Positions 8,054 through 15,149 are shown, counted from the first letter of the stretch. The stretch is 46,191 nt of DNA from a candidate division FCPU426 bacterium (GCA_003136635.1 PLFD01000030.1:1-46191); one strand, 5' to 3'. Made by a program: numbers and translations. Notes: generated by a model not told the origin, from the letters alone.

Positions 8054-8671
8054 CTAACTTGCCAACCCAACAACCTTGCGGGAATGCAATTGCTTCTCCG
8101 CCGAGTCGAGCATAAATTTCGCCAGTGCGCGAAACGACATACGGAAAGCCTTCGGGGGTATTCCCCCTTCCAGGCTGTGGTAAGACTCGTCGTTATTTTT
8201 CGCCAATCCAGGAGGCCTTACGATGGTCCAATCCAACGAACTGTCGGTCAAAGCCTTTTCTCCCATTCTCGAATCCTCGTTGTTGTTGCGTAAGAGAAAA
8301 CGGAATAAGGCGGCTGGCAGCCCGCCGCCTTTAAAAAGCAGTCCCACTGAAACAAAAAAGACCCGTTGGATGCCGGCCTTTTCCATGGCGGCCACCATGC
8401 AAGGGGTCATCCGTTCCAGTAGATCGTGAGGTTTAAAAGCCGCAAAACCACCCGTTCCCAAGGTTGAGATCACCACATCATGGCCTTTCATCGCTTCCAC
8501 CAAAGATTCAACATTTCCAGGGTCACCCTTTAAAACCGTCAGCCCTTTGTCTTTACGGCTTATCTTTTCGGGCGACCTCACAAAAGCCGTTACCTGATGC
8601 CCCTGAGCCAAGGCTAAATCCGTGAATTCCCGGCCCGTATTACCGTTTGCACCCAACACAAAAAAACGCAT
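8054..8671 (-). CDS. NAD(P)-binding Rossmann-fold protein (atypical SDR, NmrA/flavin-reductase-like)
   Basis: The protein opens with a dinucleotide-binding motif, MRFFVLGANGNTGREFTDLA (GxxGxxG), followed by HQVTAFVRSPEKI with the arginine expected in NADP-preferring atypical short-chain dehydrogenases. DVVISTLGTGG and DSSLDWTIVRPPGLA also fit this group. At 205 residues it has the size of biliverdin/flavin reductase-like (BLVRB-type) members. The substrate is unknown, and such proteins can be sensors rather than enzymes. Cytoplasmic. It is monocistronic and lies between two of the 30-bp palindromes. The ATG at 8671 has an AAGGAAA ribosome binding site. Confidence 0.8.
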   Translation of the reverse strand: MRFFVLGANGNTGREFTDLALAQGHQVTAFVRSPEKISRKDKGLTVLKGDPGNVESLVEAMKGHDVVISTLGTGGFAAFKPHDLLERMTPCMVAAMEKAGIQRVFFVSVGLLFKGGGLPAALFRFLLRNNNEDSRMGEKALTDSSLDWTIVRPPGLAKNNDESYHSLEGGIPPKAFRMSFRALAKFMLDSAEKQLHSRKVVGLAS

Positions 8672-8758
8672 TTTTTATTTCCTTCCCTGTTTGTTTTTTC
8701 CACTTTATTTGTGTTCCAAGCTTTAAAGTTCAATTTCCGGTTAATTGCCTGAAACATT

Positions 8759-8788
8759 TTGTCCACGACAGGCCGCCGTCGTGGAAAA
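8759..8788 (-). repeat. 30-bp intergenic palindrome, copy 3
   Basis: TTGTCCACGAC, an 8-base centre, then GTCGTGGAAAA. Both inner arms are intact (TCCACGAC with GTCGTGGA). It lies 11 bp past the stop of the VOC-family gene on the minus strand. Confidence 0.82.
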
Positions 8789-8799
8789 CTAGTATTCAG

Positions 8800-9168
8800 T
8801 CAATCCGGTGTAGCGACCCGCAGACGATGGCCATCTGGGTCCAGGCCCACGAAATGGGTACCGCCGAAGTACATTTTTTTAGGCTCCAGAGCTATTTTGA
8901 TTCCCTTTACTTTCCACTGCTTCAATGTCGATTCGAGTACCGCGAGATCGGGAACCAAGAACCCCAGTTCGGAAGAATTTCCTTGGAGTGGAGCGGGTGG
9001 CTCCACCTTATTGAGCGCCCACAGGGCCAGTTCAAAACCGTTGGCCAATTTAAACATAGCGTAAAAGGGCGAAGAAACCGCCGGCTTTAGTCCCAGCAAG
9101 TCTTCGTAAAAGGCTGAGCTTTTGGGGATATCGGCGACATAAAACAAAACGGCTGTGGGTTGGGACAT
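8800..9168 (-). CDS. VOC (glyoxalase/bleomycin-resistance) family protein
   Basis: This 122-residue single-module vicinal-oxygen-chelate protein begins TAVLFYVADIPKSSAFYEDLLGL and ends THFVGLDPDGHRLRVATPD, the standard beta-alpha-beta-beta-beta signature with the closing DPDGH segment. Members bind a metal and act as dioxygenases, glyoxalases or antibiotic-binding proteins; the substrate cannot be read from sequence. I chose the ATG at 9168 because GGAGA sits 6 bases upstream; an in-frame ATG at 9204 would add a poorly conserved tail. It is a single gene between two palindromes. About 260 bases of gene-free DNA lie upstream, AT-rich, probably its promoter. Confidence 0.82.
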   Translation of the reverse strand: MSQPTAVLFYVADIPKSSAFYEDLLGLKPAVSSPFYAMFKLANGFELALWALNKVEPPAPLQGNSSELGFLVPDLAVLESTLKQWKVKGIKIALEPKKMYFGGTHFVGLDPDGHRLRVATPD

Positions 9169-9426
9169 CAAAATCTCCATGGTTGGATTTAAAACGTTGG
9201 CCAAAATTAGTTTGGAAATGTTTTAGTTCACAAAGTGTAGGCACATAAAATCGGAATAGATATAAGGTGAATAACTAAATAGGATGTAAACAGGCGTTTT
9301 AAAAGTCTATCAAAGTGATACGAAGAAGTTTGCGGTGCTTGTCGGGTTTCCGTTGATCTCACCATCGTGAAATTTCCATTTTGCTTCGTCTGAAGCGTAG
9401 CGAACCGGCTAAGTTAAAAATATTTA

Positions 9427-9456
9427 TTGTCCAATGCGGGTCCCCGTCGTGGACGA
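9427..9456 (-). repeat. 30-bp intergenic palindrome, copy 4
   Basis: TTGTCCAATGCGGG then TCCCCGTCGTGGACGA, 22 bp past the stop of the CPBP protease gene on the minus strand. The right arm is conserved and the left arm partly drifted. Confidence 0.82.
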
Positions 9457-9478
9457 CTTTATTTCATTATCAATTCGC

Positions 9479-10279
9479 TCATGCATATCTATTTCGGGTA
9501 AAAGTCCTGGAGTCCCATAGGAAAAGGACGATGGCGACTGTGATTGCCAATAAAACAGAAAAGTAAAAGGGATCATAATGGGAGCCGTAATTGGGAAACA
9601 GGATCCAGCTGAGATTGTTCACGGCATGGAATGAAATAGCGGTGAACAGGCTTTTTCCGGTGTTGTTATAGAGCCAGACGGTCAGTATCCGGAACAAAAT
9701 TAATTGAACGCATTGCCATAAAAGCCAAGCCGTGGAGTGGTGGGTTTGGACAAAGGGAATAAAGTGCCAGAGGAGCCATAGGAACGCCAATAAAACAGCG
9801 CCATTGAACGCACCCCATCGGTCTTGCAAGGGGTCAATGGCGTATCCGGTCCAACCGGCCTCTTCTCCAATCGCGAAGATGAAAAAAACCATTAACAGAA
9901 CCGGCGCCATGAATACCGGGCCTTCCCAGGCTGGCATCGGTACTTCCTCAAGCCGCATCCAGAGATAGGCCAAAATCATCAGAAACGGGAGCAAGCCAAA
10001 GACGGGGAGATACCAAATTTTATTTTTACATCTTCCATAGTCCAAGACCCTTCCCAATAAGTTCTTTACACCCGCCTTTCCCTTTTCCCTGTAAGTCACA
10101 ATCAAGGCCGCGATCAACGGATTGAAGGCGGCCAACGCGCTGATGGGAATATTGGCGGGAATGTTTTTTGGAAGAAAATGTTCGGTGATAAAACCAAGCG
10201 CATAAAAGGGGATGGTAATGATGAAAACCAAAAGGAAAAAATTTAAAGGAAATTTACCTTTCGAAAATTGGGCGTTCAT
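9479..10279 (-). CDS. CPBP-family intramembrane metalloprotease (CAAX protease-like)
   Basis: This 266-residue polytopic membrane protein has about seven hydrophobic segments. The Abi/CPBP signature is present as GEEAGWTGYAIDPLQ, followed by the histidine motifs in FLWLLWHFIPFV and FHAVNNLSWILF. Family members are membrane glutamic/metallo-proteases related to the eukaryotic CAAX endopeptidase Rce1. In bacteria they are often tied to bacteriocin immunity or stress, but no bacteriocin gene is near. The position usually occupied by arginine in EExxxR is threonine here. It starts at the ATG at 10279 after GGGAG, and is a single gene between two palindromes. Confidence 0.82.
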   Translation of the reverse strand: MNAQFSKGKFPLNFFLLVFIITIPFYALGFITEHFLPKNIPANIPISALAAFNPLIAALIVTYREKGKAGVKNLLGRVLDYGRCKNKIWYLPVFGLLPFLMILAYLWMRLEEVPMPAWEGPVFMAPVLLMVFFIFAIGEEAGWTGYAIDPLQDRWGAFNGAVLLAFLWLLWHFIPFVQTHHSTAWLLWQCVQLILFRILTVWLYNNTGKSLFTAISFHAVNNLSWILFPNYGSHYDPFYFSVLLAITVAIVLFLWDSRTFTRNRYA

Positions 10280-10355
10280 GACTGGACTCCCTTTGTCGGT
10301 TCATTTTCCACTTCAACTCAAATCCTGGCCAAGCAAGATCCATCTTTGAAAACTC

Positions 10356-10385
10356 TTGTCCACGACGGGTCCCCGTCGTGGACAA
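10356..10385 (-). repeat. 30-bp intergenic palindrome, copy 5 (most complete)
   Basis: TTGTCCACGACGGG (10356-10369), a 2-base centre, then CCCGTCGTGGACAA: a perfect 14-bp inverted repeat. It lies 78 bp past the stop of the cellulase gene on the minus strand and is not followed by a T-tract on either strand. This copy defines the family. A shorter related-looking inverted repeat, TTCCAC-TTC-GTGGAA, lies just beyond at about 10420-10440. Confidence 0.9.
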
Positions 10386-10463
10386 TCACCTTCTTTTTAA
10401 ACTGAAGAAGTCTGTCCGCCATTCCACTTCGTGGAAATTGGAACTCTTTTTGCGGCTGGCCGA

Positions 10464-11852
10464 TTATTTCCAATAGTCCTGCAGGCATTCCAATATTTTT
10501 TCATTGTCCAATAAGGAAATGGGCTGTATTTTCCCGTCCTTCAAATAATATTTTTCCACTACCTGGTCAAAGCCGCTTTTTTGAGCCGGATCTTTGGACC
10601 ACGAATTGAATTGGTAGCTGCCGTCGGACAGGGCGCCCTCACTGGCCCAATCCGTCCATTCCCCCCAAAGAGGATAGAATCCCCGGTCCACGCCGGTATA
10701 GGGGTTGATCTGGCCTTTGTAACACCAACAAGTCGCGGAGATTCCATATTGGTTGAACAAACCCTGAACGGCTAGTAGCCATGCCACCCGCTTTTCAGGG
10801 GAATTGATCCTGGTGATTCCATACTCGGTCGCGATCAGGGGAACGGGGCCGTTATTCGCGGCCCAGTCCACGCGTTCTTTGATGGGGGGGTCCAGATCGG
10901 AAAGACTGTAAGTACCCAGCCCCTGGTCGCAAAAATTCCAGGGCAGGTAGAAGTGGAACACATAAACGATGTTGGGCAGGTTTACCTTATGGAAAGCGTG
11001 ATCCCATAGGACTCCCCCTTCCCCTTGGTCCACCTTGTTACTTTTGGTCACGTCGTCCCAATAGCTCTCGCCCGGGTTCGCCTCCCGGCTGTCATTTTCC
11101 GGCACAAAAAGAATATGGTCGGGATCCATAGCCCGGATGGCCTCGCAGAGTTTTTCCAGGCAGGCCTGGAACTTAGCGGCTCCTCCTTCCTTGTCCGAAG
11201 GCATCCGGGGCTCGTTGATGATTTCATAACCCGCCAATCCGGGAGTGTTCTTCAAAGCCGCCGCCACGGTTTGCCACATCGAGACCCACTGCTGGAAATA
11301 CTCGTCGTCCTCGAAAACGGATTTGAGACGCTGGGCTCTGGGTTTATTTTTTTCCACGGCTTCATTTGCGGTATCCAATCCCGGGGACATGTTGCAATTG
11401 AGCACCGTGTAGATATTCATAGCCGCGAAACGCTCGATGTGGCGGCGGAGCTTTTCCAGGTTTTCGTCTTTATGGGGATTTCCTGCGGCGAAAAGCTGGT
11501 TATTAAAGCAGTACCGCACGCAATTGAGGCCGAGCTTTCCAATTCGCTCGAAATCCTCGTCGGTCAGTACCCAGGCATCCTGGACTTCGGGCCGGACCAA
11601 AGGATCCATGCCCTGGGCCTGGAGTTTTTCGGACACGCCGTTCACCCAATTGCCCCAGTCATTGTTGCTGAGGGCCAACCCCTTGAGAATAATCCGCTTT
11701 CCATCGGCCGTGACGATATCACTCCCTTGGGTATGAAGAAGGGAGCACTTTGTGTGGGACAGATCGGGAGAATCCGCAGCTTTCAAAGAATCCGCGGCAA
11801 ATGGAAGAAGAAAAAAAAGGCCTGCAATCAACGCGATCTTGAATACGGTCAT
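10464..11852 (-). CDS. Secreted glycoside hydrolase family 5 (cellulase/endoglucanase-like)
   Basis: This 462-residue protein has a Sec signal peptide (KIALIAGLFFLLPFAADSLKA, cleavage near residue 25) and a GH5 (beta/alpha)8 barrel. Recognisable parts are ILKGLALSNNDWGNW, the RYCFN strand, GYEIINEPRMPS with the acid/base glutamate of NEP, and LIATEYGI with the nucleophile glutamate. GH5 members hydrolyse beta-1,4 glucans, mannans and related polymers; the substrate cannot be decided here. No binding module or neighbouring sugar transporter is present. It is probably secreted to the periplasm or outside. The start at 11852 follows AGGAGG. It sits between palindrome copies 5 and 6. Confidence 0.87.
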   Translation of the reverse strand: MTVFKIALIAGLFFLLPFAADSLKAADSPDLSHTKCSLLHTQGSDIVTADGKRIILKGLALSNNDWGNWVNGVSEKLQAQGMDPLVRPEVQDAWVLTDEDFERIGKLGLNCVRYCFNNQLFAAGNPHKDENLEKLRRHIERFAAMNIYTVLNCNMSPGLDTANEAVEKNKPRAQRLKSVFEDDEYFQQWVSMWQTVAAALKNTPGLAGYEIINEPRMPSDKEGGAAKFQACLEKLCEAIRAMDPDHILFVPENDSREANPGESYWDDVTKSNKVDQGEGGVLWDHAFHKVNLPNIVYVFHFYLPWNFCDQGLGTYSLSDLDPPIKERVDWAANNGPVPLIATEYGITRINSPEKRVAWLLAVQGLFNQYGISATCWCYKGQINPYTGVDRGFYPLWGEWTDWASEGALSDGSYQFNSWSKDPAQKSGFDQVVEKYYLKDGKIQPISLLDNEKILECLQDYWK

Positions 11853-11972
11853 CGAATCCTCCTGAGGATGAGTGCCAGGCTATTCTACTTTCATCCATGA
11901 ACACGGCTTAAAAAATAAAGAGCCGGCCTTCATCGCTAGGGATGGGGGCTTTGACGGTATTAAAAAAATTTC

Positions 11973-12002
11973 CCGTCCACTCTGAGTCCCCAGAATAGAC
12001 AG
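11973..12002 (-). repeat. 30-bp intergenic palindrome, copy 6 (degenerate)
   Basis: GTCCACTCTGAGTCCCC then AGAATAGACAG. It aligns with the other copies over the left arm and the TCCCC centre, but the right arm has decayed. It lies 34 bp past the stop of the 104-aa gene on the minus strand, the same position as the other copies. Confidence 0.5.
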
Positions 12003-12036
12003 CCCAAACCAGCCGATTCCCGGTTTTTCACCGGAT

Positions 12037-12351
12037 TCAGGAAACCTTAAACCCGTTCAGACCGGGCGGCCAAAGGGGCGTGAAAGGCTTGTCTTTCACT
12101 TTGCGAAAAGCGGCGCGGAGATCTTTCCAGCAGTCATGACCGCCGAGAACCGATTTCACTTCCTCGAAAGCCTTTTGGGGATGCTGGGCATAGATAAAAA
12201 TATTCATCTCGCCCGAACCCGCGTCGTGCCCGTCGGTTCGATTGTCCGAAGAGAGATTTTCGATCAGAAGATTCTCGATCGCCACGAGCGCGTCGTAATC
12301 ATCGATGGAATCAGCAGGCCATTGCAGAACCACCTGGTACTTGGGGAGCAT
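12037..12351 (-). CDS. Small conserved-looking hypothetical protein
   Basis: This 104-residue acidic protein has no signal peptide or membrane segment. The sequence begins MLPKYQVVLQWPADSIDDYD and contains DGHDAGSGEMNIFIYAQHPQKAFEEVK, which reads like a small alpha/beta fold with an amphipathic helix. I do not recognise the family. The ATG at 12351 has GAGG upstream and the codon pattern is coding-like. It is the first minus-strand gene before the palindrome series ends (copy 6 lies 34 bp after its stop). An immunity-type or signalling role would be a guess. Confidence 0.6.
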   Translation of the reverse strand: MLPKYQVVLQWPADSIDDYDALVAIENLLIENLSSDNRTDGHDAGSGEMNIFIYAQHPQKAFEEVKSVLGGHDCWKDLRAAFRKVKDKPFTPLWPPGLNGFKVS

Positions 12352-12381
12352 AAGCGCCTCTCTTTCAGGAAAAAGATAGCT

Positions 12382-12687
12382 TCACTTGGGATAACGCTGG
12401 TGGCTGCCCTTGTGGGGCATGACCGCTTTATGGGCGGCCTGTGGGCCGCGAGCTGGGCGATGGCCTGCCGCGCCCCGGAGATGAAACTCGGTCACGGTGT
12501 GCGGCACTTCCCTTTTATCGCCCCGTCCCCGGGTGGCTTTCGTTACGACAGATTCGGTCTTGAACGCTTTTTTCGGTCTTTTTAATTCGGTATCCGGTTT
12601 GTCCTGAACGATCCCCACGTCGCCCACCGGTTCGTTGAACCACTCATTGAGTTTCGTTTTTAATTTTTCTGCGAATGTTTTTTTCAT
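12382..12687 (-). CDS. Small basic hypothetical protein
   Basis: This 101-residue protein starts MKKTFAEKLKTKLNEWF, an amphipathic helix, and continues into a low-complexity basic tail rich in arginine, histidine and glycine (RGAAGHRPARGPQAAHK). No domain is recognised. The ATG follows GGAG in GAGGAGCACCT. It is one of a run of small, charged minus-strand genes (12.0-14.5 kb) that look like stress-related or desiccation-type proteins. The tail suggests nucleic-acid binding or disorder, but that is inference. Confidence 0.55.
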   Translation of the reverse strand: MKKTFAEKLKTKLNEWFNEPVGDVGIVQDKPDTELKRPKKAFKTESVVTKATRGRGDKREVPHTVTEFHLRGAAGHRPARGPQAAHKAVMPHKGSHQRYPK

Positions 12688-12736
12688 AGGTGCTCCTCTC
12701 GCGGCTTTGAATTGACGGCAAAAAAATATCCCTCGG

Positions 12737-12898
12737 TTATTTGGATTTGCGGCCTTTGCCCTTCAATCGAGTGGGCAAAATTTGGTCTGTTAAAGAGAGC
12801 TTTCCCGGAGGCAGCATCACCATGACCACATCGCTGAACTTGTCCTTCTTGTCCCCGCGCCCGTCCAGTCGCGCGTATTTCTTAATGTTCTTTTTCAT
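12737..12898 (-). CDS. 53-residue basic hypothetical protein
   Basis: This short frame reads MKKNIKKYARLDGRGDKKDK and ends LPTRLKGKGRKSK before a TAA. The ATG at 12898 is preceded by GAGGCGAGAC, a reasonable ribosome binding site. It lies 15 bases after the stop of the YqjD-like gene on the same strand, as in an operon. A middle stretch (FSDVVMVMLPPGKLSLTDQI) is less charged. I do not recognise it. Its support is spacing, ribosome binding site and strand. Confidence 0.5.
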   Translation of the reverse strand: MKKNIKKYARLDGRGDKKDKFSDVVMVMLPPGKLSLTDQILPTRLKGKGRKSK

Positions 12899-12913
12899 GT
12901 CTCGCCTCTTTCC

Positions 12914-13276
12914 TTATAGGTTCTTGGATTTCCCTTTGTGAAAAGCCATCCAAAGGGCTCCGGCGACAACCCCGGTCGCGGCGGCAGCCACTAGGGCTTT
13001 TTCCGGGTGTTCTTTCGCGTAAGAGACAACCTGGGCTTTCTTCCTGGTGAAATCCGCTTTGGCTTTTTTCAGCTTTTCCGAGGCGTTCCGCAATTTATTC
13101 TCAAACCTCGCCCGGGTTTCGGGGTCTTTCATATCCTTTTCAATGCGGTCAAAAGCTTCCTGGGCCTGTTGAAAGCGTTTTTTGATTTCTTCCTCTACCC
13201 TTTTTCGGTTTTGCTTGTCCTGCAATTTTTGTTTCAACTCGCTCCATTTTTCCGCCGCCGATTCCCCGAATGTCAT
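12914..13276 (-). CDS. YqjD/ElaB-like (DUF883-type) tail-anchored protein
   Basis: This 120-residue protein is a long charged coiled-coil (residues about 10-90, EEEIKKRFQQAQEAFDRIEK) ending in one membrane helix (HPEKALVAAAATGVVAGALW) and a short basic tail. This is the plan of the E. coli YqjD/ElaB family of inner-membrane proteins reported to bind ribosomes in stationary phase. Its ATG overlaps the stop of the upstream membrane-protein gene by 4 bases, matching the yqjD-yqjE pairing in E. coli (in the opposite order). The family role is known only for E. coli; function here is by analogy. Confidence 0.72.
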   Translation of the reverse strand: MTFGESAAEKWSELKQKLQDKQNRKRVEEEIKKRFQQAQEAFDRIEKDMKDPETRARFENKLRNASEKLKKAKADFTRKKAQVVSYAKEHPEKALVAAAATGVVAGALWMAFHKGKSKNL

Positions 13277-13626
13277 AAATCTCTCCTTTGACTGGCGTTT
13301 TTCATCCTCGCCGCCTGAAGCAAAATAAAGGCCGCGAGAAAAATGACCAGACCGCCGATGGAAAAAACCACTCCCATCGGAACCTTGGTATAGTCCGCGA
13401 CCAGGTTAAAAAGTCCGATAATTAATAAAAGCAGGCCGATGGAGACCCACAGATACAGCACGAACAGGTATTCCAAACGGCAGAGAAAATGATCCACCTG
13501 GCTTTGAAGGGATTGCTTGAGCTCACCAAAAAACAACCGGGCCGCCGCCCCCCAGTTGAAGGCTTTCAAGAAAGCCCGGAACAACCCGGATGAACTTTTA
13601 TCGGACGAAGTCTTGGTGTCTGCCAT
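13273..13626 (-). CDS. YqjE-like (phage holin superfamily III-type) membrane protein
   Basis: This 117-residue protein has two membrane helices (YLFVLYLWVSIGLLLLIIGLFNLV and VVFSIGGLVIFLAAFILLQA) after an amphipathic N-terminal part, matching the YqjE / putative phage-holin-3_6 membrane family. Despite the family name, the context is a chromosomal stress pair with the YqjD-like gene, not phage lysis. I start it at the ATG at 13626, which has GGAGG upstream (GGAGGTTTCCC); a start at 13650 has no such site. A Crp/Fnr-type palindrome at 13672-13689 and a -10-like TATGCT at 13651-13646 lie just upstream. Confidence 0.7.
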   Translation of the reverse strand: MADTKTSSDKSSSGLFRAFLKAFNWGAAARLFFGELKQSLQSQVDHFLCRLEYLFVLYLWVSIGLLLLIIGLFNLVADYTKVPMGVVFSIGGLVIFLAAFILLQAARMKNASQRRDL

Positions 13627-13671
13627 GGGAAACCTCCATGACCTCAGCATAGCTTCACTAACATTTGCCGC

Positions 13672-13689
13672 TTATGACGGAGATCATAT
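13672..13689 (-). promoter_or_regulatory. Crp/Fnr-type operator, site 1 (YqjE/YqjD-like operon)
   Basis: TTATGAC-GGAG-ATCATAT. The centre is 29.5 bp from a minus-strand -10-like TATGCT (13651-13646), the spacing of a class II activator. Confidence 0.7.
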
Positions 13690-13727
13690 CTTCAATACTC
13701 TTCCGGCTAGTCGTCGAGTGGATTTTT

Positions 13728-13913
13728 TTACTCCCAGCGGCGTTCTTCCTCATCCCAATCCAATTCTTCATCTTCATCGGCCATTCTTTTTTCCACCGCG
13801 TGCCAATCCGCCAAATCGTCACCCAGAGGCGTGCCCCTTTTCTGCCACCGGTAATAGGCCGCTTGTTGCAGATCCTCATGACTTGGCCTTTGAGGTTTTT
13901 TCTTTTTTTTCAT
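13728..13913 (-). CDS. DUF2934-like small protein
   Basis: This 61-residue protein carries AAYYRWQKRGTPLGDDLADW, which matches the DUF2934 pattern (a helix with W, then a G-x-P-x-GDD/DLxxW turn), followed by an acidic tail (DEDEELDWDEEERRWE). I start at the ATG at 13913, where the lysine-rich N-terminus begins; a longer frame to 14003 lacks family similarity. The ribosome binding site is weak (GGAA). DUF2934 proteins are small, of unknown function and common in stress-type gene clusters. Confidence 0.65.
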   Translation of the reverse strand: MKKKKKPQRPSHEDLQQAAYYRWQKRGTPLGDDLADWHAVEKRMADEDEELDWDEEERRWE

Positions 13914-13935
13914 TTTAATTTCCACAATCCCTGTT

Positions 13936-14142
13936 TCATAACGCGTCCTTGTCTGTTCTTTTCTGATCGGCCGTCCGGTTGTCCATCCCACTGCCGTGAT
14001 CATTTAAAAAACGGGAATAAGCCGAATTAACGAAAACCCGGCCGCAAATATCCTGAAACACGGTGCCCGTAAACCGCTCGTGACATCGTTGATTGTTTTT
14101 AGCCAAGAAATCCTCAAGTATTCTGTTCTTTATTTCTTTCAC
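13936..14142 (-). CDS. Small hypothetical protein, GTG start
   Basis: This 68-residue protein starts at a GTG (14142) preceded by AAGGAG with 10 bases between, a good site that decides the start. The sequence (MKEIKNRILEDFLAKNNQRC, later ERFTGTVFQDICGRVFVNSA) shows no domain I recognise. Its upstream region carries Crp/Fnr-type site 2 in the right position, so it may be the first gene of a unit with the DUF2934 gene downstream. Support is the ribosome binding site and the operator; the frame itself is short. Confidence 0.5.
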   Translation of the reverse strand: MKEIKNRILEDFLAKNNQRCHERFTGTVFQDICGRVFVNSAYSRFLNDHGSGMDNRTADQKRTDKDAL

Positions 14143-14194
14143 AACGAATCATCTCCTTTCACATTTCCAGTATGTAGAAATACCCTCGGAATTT

Positions 14195-14212
14195 TTATGA
14201 TCCAAATCACAA
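14195..14212 (-). promoter_or_regulatory. Crp/Fnr-type operator, site 2
   Basis: TTATGAT-CCAA-ATCACAA, a weaker member of the palindrome family, centred 61 bp upstream of the GTG at 14142. CATACT (14174-14169, minus strand) is at the expected -10 position. Confidence 0.5.
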
Positions 14213-14267
14213 AACACGCCGTTTCCATGCCGAATTTAACTTGTAAAGAGAGGATGTCCCAGCGGCA

Positions 14268-14447
14268 TTATTTTTTCATTTCAGCTTTCTCGAACGCTTT
14301 GAGTTGTTTGAAATACTGAATTTCCCACTCATGATTTTGAGCGGCCTCCAGCGTGGGAAAAATTCCCAAGTGGCGGCGTTTTCCTGTCTTGGGATTTATT
14401 TTTTTGGAGTAGAGACGGTAGGTGCCATCTGGGTGTTTTCGAACCAT
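14268..14447 (-). CDS. Small basic hypothetical protein
   Basis: This 59-residue protein starts MVRKHPDGTYRLYSKKINPK and continues TGKRRHLGIFPTLEAAQNHE then IQYFKQLKAFEKAEMKK. The beta-rich first half with a K-x-G-K-R-x-x-LG turn followed by an amphipathic helix resembles many short conserved hypothetical proteins. The fold is like the N-terminal arm-type DNA-binding domains of integrases, but nothing shows it binds DNA. The ATG at 14447 has AAGGAGGG at the right distance. It is divergent from the cNMP-binding gene across operator site 3. Confidence 0.55.
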   Translation of the reverse strand: MVRKHPDGTYRLYSKKINPKTGKRRHLGIFPTLEAAQNHEWEIQYFKQLKAFEKAEMKK

Positions 14448-14499
14448 GAAACCCTCCTTCAATACTCTGATTCAACTTATGGTTTTTTATTTCTCCCGC

Positions 14500-14517
14500 T
14501 TATGACCCTCGTCATAA
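14500..14517 (+). promoter_or_regulatory. Crp/Fnr-type operator, site 3 (perfect palindrome)
   Basis: TTATGAC-CCTC-GTCATAA, a perfect 7+7 inverted repeat and the best match to the family. It lies between the divergent 59-aa gene and the cNMP-binding gene, with GAAAAT at 14538-14543 in the -10 position on the plus strand. Confidence 0.8.
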
Positions 14518-14594
14518 ATTCACGCCCGGTTTTACCGGAAAATAAATCAACACCAGAAACCGGGTGTCGACAAAGGAAGTCTAAGGAGGACGAT

Positions 14595-15134
14595 ATGCCG
14601 ACTCTTGAAATCAAATTAGCCAAACACCCCTTGATGAAGGGCGTGAGCACCGATGACATTAACCTGCTGGCGGAAGATGCCGTTCATGTGACCTTCAAGT
14701 CCGGAAAAATGCTTTTCCGGCAGGGACAAAAAGCGGATTATTTATTTTTGATCCTCAAGGGCAAAGTGACCGTCGGCGTGAAGCACCGGGGACAGCACCT
14801 GCCCATTACGGTTCTTCACGCGGGAGAAAGCCTGGGATGGGACTGGCTCTTTGCGCCTTACAAATGGGAATTTGAGGGCAGAGCTTTAACCGACGTGGAC
14901 GCCATCGCTTTGGAAGGAAAACCCGTGGCCGCCAAGATGGGACACTATCCCCTTCTGGGCTACACTTTGTTGAGACACCTGGCCCATTCGCTTTCCAACG
15001 CCCTGACGGCCACCCGCAGGCGGTTGTTAAAGGCGCATTTGGAAGCTCTCAAACATGAGTTTAAGAACAAACCTTTGAGCGACACCGAACTGGCGGCGGA
15101 AATTTTGGCTAAAACAACCGGCTCTATTCTTTAA
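14595..15134 (+). CDS. Stand-alone cyclic-nucleotide-binding (cNMP) domain protein
   Basis: This 179-residue protein has a Crp-like beta-roll: HPLMKGVSTDDINLLAEDAV, then GKMLFRQGQKADYLFLILKG and a GESLGWDWLF turn. After it comes one long helix (about residues 120-155, LLRHLAHSLSNALTATRRRL) but no helix-turn-helix. It is therefore a sensor without DNA-binding ability, unlike Crp/Fnr. The ATG at 14595 follows AAGGAGG; longer frames reaching 14304 have no such site. The perfect operator at 14500-14517 suggests it belongs to the same regulon it might have been expected to control. The usual phosphate-binding arginine motif is not clear, so the ligand is unknown. Confidence 0.82.
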   Translation: MPTLEIKLAKHPLMKGVSTDDINLLAEDAVHVTFKSGKMLFRQGQKADYLFLILKGKVTVGVKHRGQHLPITVLHAGESLGWDWLFAPYKWEFEGRALTDVDAIALEGKPVAAKMGHYPLLGYTLLRHLAHSLSNALTATRRRLLKAHLEALKHEFKNKPLSDTELAAEILAKTTGSIL

Positions 15135-15149
15135 AAAAGAAACCCCGGT

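Noticed and set aside
11025..11900. 291-residue plus-strand frame opposite the cellulase gene
   Set aside because: Shadow frame: the minus strand encodes a complete GH5 enzyme with signal peptide and catalytic motifs.
6544..12002. The 30-bp palindromes as ordinary intrinsic terminators
   Set aside because: They follow gene ends but lack a T-tract on the transcribed strand, and the same sequence recurs; independent terminators would not share arms.
6544..12002. Classical integron attC sites
   Set aside because: No RYYYAAC/GTTRRRY core boxes seen at the ends and no integrase gene in the window; kept only as an analogy.
14595..15134. The cNMP-domain protein as the Crp/Fnr regulator of the palindromes
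   Set aside because: It ends after the dimer-type helix and has no helix-turn-helix, so it cannot bind the sites itself.
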